Origin: Fodinicurvata sp. EGI_FJ10296
GTDB taxonomy: Bacteria; Pseudomonadota; Alphaproteobacteria; DSM-16000; Inquilinaceae
Assembly (NCBI RefSeq): GCF_040712075.1
Contig: NZ_JBFCVL010000002.1
Location: 248,001 to 312,000, forward strand
Reading direction: 5' to 3'
DNA length: 64,000 nucleotides
A program made the position numbers and the translations under genes. Below are positions 27,036 through 35,535 of this stretch, in pieces (position 1 is the stretch's first letter; every line of letters begins with the position of its first letter). The notes under the pieces were generated by a model, which saw only the letters and a program-made list of their open reading frames with translations, was not told where the DNA came from and ran no database searches.

Positions 27036-28109
27036 ATGACCAAATCCCTGAGCCTGAACGATATTTCCGTCCACTACGGCAAGACGCAGGTGCTGTTCGA
27101 CCTCGATCTCGATATCGGCCGGGGTCAGCTGGTCTCGCTGTTGGGCGCCAGCGGATGCGGAAAGACGACGACACTGCGGCTGGTCGCCGGTTTCCTGTCG
27201 GCAACCGAGGGCCGCGTATTGCTCGACGGTCAGGACATCAACCGCGTACCGGCACACAAACGCGATATCGGACTGGTGTTTCAGAGCTACGCCCTTTTCC
27301 CGCATTTGACGGTGGCCGATAATGTCGGCTTTGGCCTGAAGCAGCGGGGCATCGGTGGCGCGGAACGCGCGCGCCAGGTGGCTGACATACTGGAGCGTGT
27401 CGGCCTTGGCCAATTCGCCGACCGCTATCCGGCCGCCCTGTCCGGCGGGCAGAAACAGCGGGTGGCGCTGGCCCGCGCGCTGGTGATCAAGCCCTCGCTG
27501 CTACTGTTCGACGAGCCGCTCAGCAACCTGGATGCCAAACTGCGCGTGGACATGCGTGTCGAAATTCGCGCTCTTCAGCGGTCCCATGACATCACGTCGC
27601 TTTACGTCACCCACGACCAGGAAGAGGCGTTCTCGATCTCCGACCGGGTCGCGATCATGGATCAGGGCCGGGTCAGCCAGTTCGACACGCCGGAGACCCT
27701 GTACCGCCGGCCGGCCAACGCCTTCGTCGCCCGATTCGTCGGCTTCGAGACGCTGATACCGATGGAGGTCATCGATCGCGAAGGCTCGGTCGCGACCGTC
27801 CGGGCGGAATCGGACACGCTCCGCATGGACCAGGCAGCATTCGGCACCATTCCCGACCGTTTCACCCTCGGCGCCCGGGCCGAAGGGCTGACCGCCATCC
27901 CGGAAGACGAAGCCTCCGACGAGACCCACGGTCTCCGGGCCCGGCTGGCCGTGCGCACCTATCTCGGCCGATCGTATCAGTACAAGGCCGATACCTCGAT
28001 CGGCACCGTCCAGGCCACTGGGGCGATGACGCGCCCTCTGGAGGAAGGGCAATCGGCGCGACTGACGCTGGTGCCCGAGCAATGCTGCCTGCTTCCGGCA
28101 ACGGATTGA
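27036..28109 (+). CDS. ABC transporter ATP-binding protein (PotA family)
   Basis: A 357-residue ATPase that powers the importer. The Walker A is GASGCGKTT, the Q-loop is VFQSYALFPHLTV, the signature is LSGGQKQRVALARAL, and Walker B is LLLFDEPLSNLD with H-loop YVTHDQEEA. The C-terminal TOBE domain (about 285-357) binds regulatory ligands in related proteins. All motifs are intact. It is cotranscribed with both permeases and the amidohydrolase downstream. Confidence 0.93.
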   Translation: MTKSLSLNDISVHYGKTQVLFDLDLDIGRGQLVSLLGASGCGKTTTLRLVAGFLSATEGRVLLDGQDINRVPAHKRDIGLVFQSYALFPHLTVADNVGFGLKQRGIGGAERARQVADILERVGLGQFADRYPAALSGGQKQRVALARALVIKPSLLLFDEPLSNLDAKLRVDMRVEIRALQRSHDITSLYVTHDQEEAFSISDRVAIMDQGRVSQFDTPETLYRRPANAFVARFVGFETLIPMEVIDREGSVATVRAESDTLRMDQAAFGTIPDRFTLGARAEGLTAIPEDEASDETHGLRARLAVRTYLGRSYQYKADTSIGTVQATGAMTRPLEEGQSARLTLVPEQCCLLPATD

Positions 28110-28136
28110 CCCCGGCCGACCGTACAGGAAACCGAC

Positions 28137-29474
28137 ATGCCCGCATCGAAAGCCAGCATCCTCTTCGAGAACGCCACCGTGCTGCCGTGCACAGGCACCG
28201 ATGCCGTGGTCTCGCCCGGGTTCGTCGCCGTCGGGGGCGAGACGATTCTCGCGGTCGGCGCTGGCGACCCATCGCAGGAATTGCGGGCCGAGGCGGCAGA
28301 GATCATCGACTGCGGCGGCGATATCGTCATGCCCGGCATGGTCAATACCCACGGCCATCTGCCGATGAGCCTGTTTCGCGGGTTGGGCGACGACGAACCC
28401 GATCGTCTGCGCCGATACATATTTCCCCTGGAAGCGAAACTCGTTTCCCCGGAAATGGTGCGCGTCGGAACGCGGCTGGCGGCGGCGGAACTGATCGCCG
28501 GCGGCGTGACCTGCGCGGCGGATATGTACTATTTCGAACCGGACATCGCCGACGCCCTCGCCCCCACTGGTCTGCGCGCGGTACTCGGCGAGACGATCGT
28601 CGATTTCAAGGCGCCGGACGGACAGGGACCCGACGCCGGATTCAAGCTGACGGAAGACCTGATCGCGGCGACGGTGGGCAACCCGCTGCTGACGGCGACC
28701 ATCGCACCACACGCGCCTTACACGACCGGCGAGAACATTCTCCGGCGGTGTGCCGCCTTTGCCGAAAATCACGATATCGGTGTTCAGAGCCATCTTTCCG
28801 AGATGCCCTATGAAACGACCTGGGTGAGCGAGAAATACGGCACCACACCAACCGGCCTTTACGATCGCTGCGGATTGCTGAATGAACGGCTGATCGCCGC
28901 ACACTGCCTGACGGTCTCCGAGTCCGACATCGCGTTGCTGGGCGAAAGATCGGTCGGTGTCGCGATCAATTCCGGGGCCAATGCCAAGGCCGGCAAGGGC
29001 ATCGCCCCGGCCCTCGACCTGATTACCGCCGGCGCGCGGGTCGGTCTGGGATCCGACGGCCCGATGAGCGGCAATACCATCGACCTGTTCGCCCAGATGG
29101 ATATGATAGCCAAGATGCAGAAGATGCGCGCTAACGACCGAACGGTTATGCCGGCCTGGCAGGCGGTGACCCTGGCGACGAGCGGCGGCGCTGACGCCCT
29201 TGGCCTCGGCGACCGCATTGGCCGCCTGGCGCCGGGCTATCAGGCTGACATCATCCGGATCGATACACGCGCGCCGCGCTTTCACCCCCGCCACGATCCC
29301 TATGCGGCCCTGGTCTATGCCGCGCGGCCGGGCGATGTGCGCGACAGCATGGTCGCCGGGCGCTGGCTGATGCGCGACCGCGATTTGCTGACCCTCGACC
29401 TCGCCGGGGTGACCGACGACGCGACGCGACTGGCCAACCTGATGCGCGCAGCGATCGACCTTCCCGCCATCTGA
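28137..29474 (+). CDS. Amidohydrolase superfamily deaminase/chlorohydrolase-like (ATZ/TRZ/SAH type)
   Basis: A 445-residue metal-dependent hydrolase of the subgroup that holds S-adenosylhomocysteine, guanine and triazine deaminases. The first metal pair is in MPGMVNTHGHLPMSLF. A later HAPYTTGENIL and SHLSEMPYETTW give the next ligands, and GLGSDGPMSGN gives the catalytic Asp. It starts 27 bp after the ATPase and probably deaminates or hydrolyses the imported compound after, or instead of, the M20 enzyme. The actual substrate is not deducible. Confidence 0.85.
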   Translation: MPASKASILFENATVLPCTGTDAVVSPGFVAVGGETILAVGAGDPSQELRAEAAEIIDCGGDIVMPGMVNTHGHLPMSLFRGLGDDEPDRLRRYIFPLEAKLVSPEMVRVGTRLAAAELIAGGVTCAADMYYFEPDIADALAPTGLRAVLGETIVDFKAPDGQGPDAGFKLTEDLIAATVGNPLLTATIAPHAPYTTGENILRRCAAFAENHDIGVQSHLSEMPYETTWVSEKYGTTPTGLYDRCGLLNERLIAAHCLTVSESDIALLGERSVGVAINSGANAKAGKGIAPALDLITAGARVGLGSDGPMSGNTIDLFAQMDMIAKMQKMRANDRTVMPAWQAVTLATSGGADALGLGDRIGRLAPGYQADIIRIDTRAPRFHPRHDPYAALVYAARPGDVRDSMVAGRWLMRDRDLLTLDLAGVTDDATRLANLMRAAIDLPAI

Positions 29475-29533
29475 CCCCGATGGTGTATCAACCACCAACC
29501 AATCGACGCATTCAAACCAGTGGGCCGCCATTC

Positions 29534-30613
29534 ATGACATCATCCGAAACCGAATCCGCGCCGCTGTGGCGGCTCGCTACCGTTCGCCGCCTCGCCCTGG
29601 ACCTGCTCATCGGCACGGGCATGGCATCGGACAAGGCCGACGCCGTCGTCGACATTCTGATGGATGGCGATCTCATGGATCACACCACCCACGGTCTGCG
29701 GCTGCTACCGCGCTATCTGGCGGAAATCAGATCGGGCAGAATGTCGAAAGATGGCGCGCCGACGGTCATAGCACAGCGCCCTGCGGCCCTTACGTGGGAC
29801 GGCCACTACCTGCCGGGCCCATGGCTCACGCTGCAGGCCATCGACCACGCGATCGACATGGCGTCCACCTACGGCACCGGCACGGTGGTCATGCGACGTT
29901 CGCACCATATCGCCGGACTGGTCACCTATCTCAATCGCGCGGTCGAACGCGGCTTTGCGATCGAAATCATGTCGGCCAGCCCCCACAACAGAACGGTGTC
30001 GGCGCATGGCGGGATCGAGGGGGTCATGTCGCCCAACCCGCTGGCCTTCGGCTATCCGACCGACGACGGCCCGGTGCTGATCGATGTCAGCATGTCGACC
30101 ACCGCCAACAACACCACGATCCAGTACCACAGTGAGGGGCGCAAGCTGCCCCATGCCTGGGTCAAGGATGCCGCGGGCAACCCGACCGACGATCCGGCCG
30201 TGCTGTTCACCGACACGCCCGGCACGCTGATGCCGATGGGCGGCCCGGATCACGGCCACAAGGGCTTCGGCATGGGGCTGATGGTCGAGGCGATGACCTG
30301 CGGGCTGTCCGGCCACGGCCGCGCCGACGGTGTCGAGCAATGGGGGGCATCGGTGTTCGTCCAGATCCTCGACCCCGACGCCTTCGGCGGACGCGATGCC
30401 CTGGTGCGCGAAACCGGATTCCTGGCCCGCGCCTGCCGGGCCTCTGCCGTCCGGCCGGGAGATCCCCCGGTGCGTCTGCCCGGCCAACGCGCCGTCGCCA
30501 AACGCACCGAACGCCTGAAAACCGGCTTCCCTCTGGCGACGGCAACCGTTGATGCGTTAATGAAGGAGGCGGAAACCGCTTGCCCCGATACCCCGAGACC
30601 AGAGGCTCATTAA
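29534..30613 (+). CDS. Ldh-family (malate/lactate/ureidoglycolate-type) NAD(P) dehydrogenase
   Basis: A 359-residue oxidoreductase of the type 2 malate/L-lactate dehydrogenase family, which also includes ureidoglycolate dehydrogenase and imine/delta1-piperideine-2-carboxylate reductases. MDGDLMDHTTHGLRLLPRYL near the N-terminus and VMSPNPLAFGYPTD with the GPDHGHKGFGMGLMVEAM helix are family hallmarks. The ATG at 29534 is preferred; an in-frame ATG at 29480 has no ribosome-binding site and would leave a 5-bp gap to the previous gene. With amidohydrolases and an amine-type importer beside it, it may reduce or oxidise a keto or imino acid freed from the ligand. Confidence 0.85.
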   Translation: MTSSETESAPLWRLATVRRLALDLLIGTGMASDKADAVVDILMDGDLMDHTTHGLRLLPRYLAEIRSGRMSKDGAPTVIAQRPAALTWDGHYLPGPWLTLQAIDHAIDMASTYGTGTVVMRRSHHIAGLVTYLNRAVERGFAIEIMSASPHNRTVSAHGGIEGVMSPNPLAFGYPTDDGPVLIDVSMSTTANNTTIQYHSEGRKLPHAWVKDAAGNPTDDPAVLFTDTPGTLMPMGGPDHGHKGFGMGLMVEAMTCGLSGHGRADGVEQWGASVFVQILDPDAFGGRDALVRETGFLARACRASAVRPGDPPVRLPGQRAVAKRTERLKTGFPLATATVDALMKEAETACPDTPRPEAH

Positions 30614-31239
30614 TGCCGAAGCTCAGCACAACGACGACCCCGACAGCGACACTCGCAGGATTGATGCTGGCGGCGGCGGGCTCCTTCGCCGCCGCCGATA
30701 ATCAGACCGGGGCCACAAGCGCCTATTCCACGCTGAACTGGGACGAAAACTGCACCGTGACGGGCGAGCCGACCGCGGACGCGCCGGAAGAGAACTGGAT
30801 TCAGTTGCGCTGCGATGGCTATGGCGGGTTGCCGGTCCATGTGGCCGACGATAACGGGCGGATGTCACTCAGCTATGGCCACCAGTCAGAGAAAACCCGG
30901 CACTGGAACAGCTTTGCCGGCTTCAACGAAGTGCACGACACCATTGAATGGCGGCTGCATGATACCGGCGGCGAACTCCGCCCATTTGCCACCATTCATC
31001 GCTGGTTGGTCGGCAGCGCGGGCACTGAAAGCGAGCGGCGCGCCGTGCTGGTCGTCTCCACCGTCGCCAATAGGGCCGCGGGCAAAAGCTGTGATGTCGG
31101 CTATGTCGACGCGACCCTGACGCCGGACGCCAATACGCTCGCCCGCGAGATCGCCGATACGCTCGCGCCGAATTTCGCCTGCGGCCGCGATCGCGCGCAA
31201 TGGCACGGCAACAGCGACGCCGGGACACCGGAAAGGTAA
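30613..31239 (+). CDS. Exported protein of unknown function
   Basis: A 208-residue protein with a signal peptide (about residues 1-27, hydrophobic core ATLAGLMLAAAGSFAAA). The mature part has a disulphide-like pair around NWDENCTVTGE and IQLRCDGYGGLPV, a second pair (GKSCDVGYVD, NFACGRDRAQW), and no known motif. The start overlaps the dehydrogenase stop (TAATG). The signal and spaced Cys residues suggest a small periplasmic or cell-surface protein. No family can be named. Confidence 0.6.
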   Translation: MPKLSTTTTPTATLAGLMLAAAGSFAAADNQTGATSAYSTLNWDENCTVTGEPTADAPEENWIQLRCDGYGGLPVHVADDNGRMSLSYGHQSEKTRHWNSFAGFNEVHDTIEWRLHDTGGELRPFATIHRWLVGSAGTESERRAVLVVSTVANRAAGKSCDVGYVDATLTPDANTLAREIADTLAPNFACGRDRAQWHGNSDAGTPER

Positions 31240-31568
31240 GCCGGCCTATCCCGGTGCGCGAAAATGAGCGATGGCGGGTTCAAGACGGGCGTCGTTGCGA
31301 ATTGCGCGCATCAGCCCCGCGACCGTTTCTTGTTGCGCTGCCGTAGAGCATGTGCGAGAAGTTCGTCCGCGTTATCCGCGTGTAGAGGACGATCCGATCG
31401 TCGGCGGTGACGACACAAGAGGCAACTTTCCATGTTGATCGTTGCCTGACCTTGGTGCCCAGCGCACATATCTCGGCGGCTGATCTGCACAAGCTTCCCC
31501 CTAATAGAAGATTGCGTCCCTGACTGTCGGCTTCGTCGGCGGCATGGACCTGGAATGAAAGTATCCTC
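31240..31568. other. Intergenic region upstream of the DEAD-box helicase
   Basis: The 329 bases hold no credible gene. Short ORFs on both strands have no ribosome-binding site and no protein-like composition. At the right end is a 5-codon minicistron (ATG 31555, stop 31570-31572) whose stop overlaps the helicase start. A long leader would suit a cold- or growth-regulated helicase but no structured element was recognised. Confidence 0.5.
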
Positions 31569-32909
31569 TTGACTCATTTTACTGATCTCGGCCTTGCCGA
31601 GCCCATCCTTCGCGCCGTCACGACCGAAGGCTATACGACTCCGACCCCGATTCAGGCCGAGTTCATCCCGGCGATGCTCAGCGGTCGCGATATCGTCGGC
31701 GTTGCCCAGACGGGCACCGGCAAGACGGCGGCCTTCGTACTGCCGCTGCTTAACCGGATTGCCGAAGGTGGCGCCCGTCCGCAGCCCAAGAATTGCACGG
31801 CCCTGATCCTGGCGCCGACACGCGAGCTTGCCAATCAGATCGCCGATAACATCCGCACCTACGGCCGCAACGTCCGCCATTCGGTGGCTCTGATCGTCGG
31901 CGGCGCCAAGCCGGGTCCGCAGATTCGGGCCGTCGCACGCGGCGCCGACATTGTCGTCGCCACGCCGGGACGCCTGCTTGACCACATGTCGACCGGTGCC
32001 ATCCGGCTCGACCGGACAACCACGGTAATCCTGGACGAAGCCGACCAGATGATGGATCTGGGCTTCATGCCGGCGATCCGCCGGATCCTGGCGACCCTTC
32101 CGGCAAAGCGTCAGACGGCGCTGCTGTCGGCGACCATGCCAAAGCCGATCCGCGCCCTGGCGGCGGATTTCCTGACCGATCCCGTCGAAATCGCTGTCAC
32201 GCCGCAAGCGCAGCCGATCGAGCGGATCGAACAGAAGATCGTCTTCGTCAATCGTGGCGACAAATCAGGCAAGCTGGTCGATCTGCTTTCGGTGGCCGAG
32301 GTCGATCGCGCGATCGTCTTCACCCGCACCAAGCACGGCGCCGACAAGGTCGCGCGCCATCTGCAGAATGCAGGGCTTTCGGCCGGGGCCATCCACGGCA
32401 ACAAGACGCAGAGCCAGCGTGAACGGACACTTGCGGGCTTCCGCGCCGGCCGTGAATCGATCCTGGTCGCGACGGATATCGCCGCTCGCGGTATCGATGT
32501 CGACGGTGTGTCCCATGTCGTCAACTTCGACCTGCCCAACGTTCCGGAATCCTACGTTCACCGGATCGGCCGGACGGCACGGGCTGGCAACAGCGGCATC
32601 GCCATTTCGCTTTGCGACGGCGAGGAGCGCGGCCTGTTGCGTGACATCCAGCGGCTGATCGGCTATGGCGTCGGTCCGGACGGTGTAATGATCGAAGGCG
32701 CCGCGCCGGAACCCCGGCCGCAATCGAACGGCGGACCGCGTGGACGCGGCGGCAAGCCGGGCGGCGGTGGGGCCGGACGGCCACGCCAGCAACAGAATCG
32801 CGGCGGTGCTCCGCGTTCGCAGGGTCGCCCGAACGGCGGACCGGGTGGACACGGACCAGCCAAGACCGGCGATGCCGGCGGCCGCCCGCGTCAGCGCCAG
32901 TCTGCATAA
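31569..32909 (+). CDS. DEAD-box ATP-dependent RNA helicase with RGG-rich tail
   Basis: A 446-residue RNA helicase of the RhlE/DeaD type acting in RNA remodelling, ribosome assembly or cold adaptation. Motifs are intact: Q-motif YTTPTPIQ, I AQTGTGKT, Ia PTRELANQI, Ib TPGR, II DEAD (as LDEADQM), III SAT, IV VFTRTKHGA, V ATDIAARGIDV and VI HRIGRTARAG. The C-terminal about 60 residues are Gly/Arg/Gln/Pro-rich. The start is TTG at 31569, the only start that yields the normal N-terminus; a 5-codon ORF ends across it. A terminator follows at 32972. Confidence 0.93.
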   Translation: MTHFTDLGLAEPILRAVTTEGYTTPTPIQAEFIPAMLSGRDIVGVAQTGTGKTAAFVLPLLNRIAEGGARPQPKNCTALILAPTRELANQIADNIRTYGRNVRHSVALIVGGAKPGPQIRAVARGADIVVATPGRLLDHMSTGAIRLDRTTTVILDEADQMMDLGFMPAIRRILATLPAKRQTALLSATMPKPIRALAADFLTDPVEIAVTPQAQPIERIEQKIVFVNRGDKSGKLVDLLSVAEVDRAIVFTRTKHGADKVARHLQNAGLSAGAIHGNKTQSQRERTLAGFRAGRESILVATDIAARGIDVDGVSHVVNFDLPNVPESYVHRIGRTARAGNSGIAISLCDGEERGLLRDIQRLIGYGVGPDGVMIEGAAPEPRPQSNGGPRGRGGKPGGGGAGRPRQQQNRGGAPRSQGRPNGGPGGHGPAKTGDAGGRPRQRQSA

Positions 32910-32971
32910 CTATCGGACCTGCTGCTGAGCCGACCTGGTCGTTTCAGCAGCGATTCATGACGAATAGAATG

Positions 32972-33007
32972 GCCCGCCTACCGGCACCCCCGGCAGGCGG
33001 GCTTTTT
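32972..33007 (+). terminator. Rho-independent terminator of the helicase gene
   Basis: A GCCCGCC/GGCGGGC stem with an inner CCGG/CCGG pairing is followed by TTTTT at 33003-33007, 63 bp past the helicase stop. A second, longer-loop inverted repeat (GCTGCTGA at 32921-32928, TCAGCAGC at 32944-32951) precedes it. Confidence 0.82.
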
Positions 33008-33488
33008 ATGTTCGGCGGGCGCCGCGCCTTCGGATCAATCATCCTTCCACCGTACGGCGCGCGCCACCCATGCCTGGGTCGGATATCCTTGCCACCCGGC
33101 GTTCGGCGATCGCCCATGGCAGTCGTCGCCCAGCACGCCTTCACATCCCGGTCGCGCCGGCAGGAAAGCGATTGCCTACCCAACGTCGCCGACGGAACTT
33201 GGCCCGCTTGGAATTCGTGGAATATCGCAGAGATAACGGCCCACAATTCCTTCTATGGATTGTGTCGATGCCTCAGATTTCGCGGCAAATCAGGCGCCAC
33301 CAGATGCCATTCCGGATCCGACACAAGTCTTGTGTTCCAAGCCCGATGCAGTCATGTTCGCTGCGGCTGAAACGGACTAAGCTGGCATGTGTTCTATACT
33401 GTCAACCATTCAGGAAAACTGTATGAAATTGAATACAATATAGATTATTTGAACAAAAACATAATACGAAATAAAGAACGGACGAACG
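33008..33488. other. Intergenic region before the acquired acyltransferase
   Basis: The 481 bases carry no convincing gene. The left part is GC-rich; the last about 120 bases become very AT-rich and promoter-like, including TTGAAC about 36 bp before the acyltransferase start. Composition shifts toward that of the downstream gene, as if marking one edge of an insertion. No direct repeats or tRNA were recognised. Confidence 0.4.
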
Positions 33489-35462
33489 ATGGCGAGCACC
33501 CGTATCAAACCGTTAGCGGCCAAACGTCTTGATATTCAAGCGTTGCGAGGATTGGCAGTCCTTGGCGTGATTCTGTATCATGCCACCGAAAATGTGTCCG
33601 GCGGCTTTCTCGGCGTCGATATTTTTTTCGTAATCTCCGGGTACATCATTGCCAGCACCGCAATTCACGAAGTGAACACGACAGGACATTTCTCTCCAAA
33701 ATTGTTTGTCATGCGTCGGATTCGGCGGCTGGCTCCCGCACTAGCCGTAGTCGTGACAGCCGTACTTTTACTGTCAATGCTGATCGACACACCTCAGCAT
33801 CTGGCGCGAACCGTCCCCCATTCCGCATTGGCTAGCCTCGCAGGTGCAGCGAACATCTATTTCTATATAGAGGCCGAAGATTACTTCGGCGGATTTGAAT
33901 CGAATCCTCTATTAAATATGTGGTCACTCGGCGTCGAGATCCAGTTCTACCTACTGTTTTCCGCCACCGGAGGATTCTTTTCGTTCATTATCGGCCGAAA
34001 AATTTCGACGGCACCGGGCAAGAATTTCAAGACATTCACCCGGTGGTTATGGATTGCATGCCTCATCGCGTCTTTATGGCTGGCCCTCGCTCTCGCAAAC
34101 AACTGGCAGCTTCTTGAATTTCGCGACATTCGCGCATTTTCATTCTTCTTTACAGGATCGCGGCTTTGGCAATTTTCACTGGGAATAATAGCTGCAACAA
34201 TATGCACTACTATTTTAAGGCGCAGCACACTCAGGCCGATGATCTGGGTACTCCAGATTTTTTCCCTGTTGGTGATCGCCTACAGCTTCGCGACTGTTTC
34301 AGATACGGCCGTGATCCCGGGCAACACATCGATATACACGACGCTTGCCGTAGCATTCCTGCTCTGGTCTGGGGCGCTTGACACTGGACCAACAAATCAT
34401 CTTATCAGCAACGCAGCACTGGTCTGGTTGGGTGATCGCTCCTATTCGGTGTATCTCTGGCAAGGACCGCTGATCGCCTACGCCTTGACGCTGTTTTCGA
34501 CGAGTATGTCTGCGTTAATCGCAGCCATGATGAGCGTCGCGTTGGCTATTCCAACACATGCATTTATCGAGAACCGCTATCGATCAGGATATCGGCAAAC
34601 TCAAGACACGCGTGGCAAGAGCAGTCGCGGCAATACGGCAACCTATTTCATTGCCGTCACGATCTCCATAGTCGGACTTTGGGCCGTCCCAATGATTGTC
34701 GAAAAGTACCATTCAGAGCCGGCAGTCCGGGCAACAACGCTCGATTCTGACTGCGCTCGTCAACGAGGCGATAATGGATTTGATCCGTGCCGCTATCACC
34801 CAGACGTAGAACCCGCATTTCGCGCCCTGTTGCTCGGCGATTCTCATGCGGCCGCAATCTCGCAGGCATTCGTTGATGTTGTTACAAATCGGGGCGGCAT
34901 AGCGGAAGTCGCGACCGGCTCAGCCTGTGCCATGTATCCGCATCCTGAAATCCACGACTACCGGCCGAGCTGCGACGGCTACACCAATCGCGCGCTCGCA
35001 TATTTGACAGATACTCCTGTCGACTTGGTCGTTGTGCATCAGTTCTCAGAGATCTACATTCATCGGCTCCGCGTCGGATATGATCGATGGTCCCGGCAGG
35101 CAACTATAACGGCGCAGGATTTGACTACAACCGGAGCGCACGTTGCGGTAATAGGCGACTCGCCTCGATCGCTCCTCTCGGTGGGAAGGCCAATCTGGGC
35201 GAGCCAATGGTTGTTGGATCTGTCAGCATCAGTCGAACTCCGTCGAGAGATCGAGGAAGTTGAAAGAGTTGCGCTGGCGCGCGCATCGTCGTCAGAGACA
35301 TCGTTCCACAGCACCCTGGATGTGCTGTGCGAAACTGGCGGACGGTGTGCTGTCTTCGACAACGGTGGGTGGCTGTACACGGATGACGACCACCTCTCGG
35401 TTTCCGCGAACCGATTGCTGCAGCCGCTCATTCACGAAGTAATAGATTCTGCCGGCCTTTAA
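33489..35462 (+). CDS. OafA/YrhL-type membrane acyltransferase with C-terminal SGNH domain
   Basis: A 657-residue cell-surface glycan or lipid O-acyltransferase. The N-terminal acyltransferase-3 domain (about 15-375, roughly ten membrane segments) starts LDIQALRGLAVLGVILYHA and has FFVISGYIIAS and the RRIRRLAPAL motif. A C-terminal SGNH hydrolase-like domain (about 420-655) has RALLLGDSHAAAIS and an Asp-His pair in YTDDDHLSVSANRL. The gene is noticeably AT-richer than its neighbours and uses codons such as ATA, TTA and AGT, so it looks horizontally acquired. Such genes typically modify O-antigen or other surface polysaccharide. Confidence 0.88.
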   Translation: MASTRIKPLAAKRLDIQALRGLAVLGVILYHATENVSGGFLGVDIFFVISGYIIASTAIHEVNTTGHFSPKLFVMRRIRRLAPALAVVVTAVLLLSMLIDTPQHLARTVPHSALASLAGAANIYFYIEAEDYFGGFESNPLLNMWSLGVEIQFYLLFSATGGFFSFIIGRKISTAPGKNFKTFTRWLWIACLIASLWLALALANNWQLLEFRDIRAFSFFFTGSRLWQFSLGIIAATICTTILRRSTLRPMIWVLQIFSLLVIAYSFATVSDTAVIPGNTSIYTTLAVAFLLWSGALDTGPTNHLISNAALVWLGDRSYSVYLWQGPLIAYALTLFSTSMSALIAAMMSVALAIPTHAFIENRYRSGYRQTQDTRGKSSRGNTATYFIAVTISIVGLWAVPMIVEKYHSEPAVRATTLDSDCARQRGDNGFDPCRYHPDVEPAFRALLLGDSHAAAISQAFVDVVTNRGGIAEVATGSACAMYPHPEIHDYRPSCDGYTNRALAYLTDTPVDLVVVHQFSEIYIHRLRVGYDRWSRQATITAQDLTTTGAHVAVIGDSPRSLLSVGRPIWASQWLLDLSASVELRREIEEVERVALARASSSETSFHSTLDVLCETGGRCAVFDNGGWLYTDDDHLSVSANRLLQPLIHEVIDSAGL

Positions 35463-35535
35463 ATTTGTGCCGTCCGAGAACTGCCTTGTGTTTCTGGTGG
35501 GGGTGAGCTCGATATCAGCCCCCTCCTCCGAAGTT

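Noticed and set aside
27501..29531. A 676-residue minus-strand frame across the ATPase and amidohydrolase genes
   Set aside because: Shadow of two well-supported genes; composition is not protein-like.
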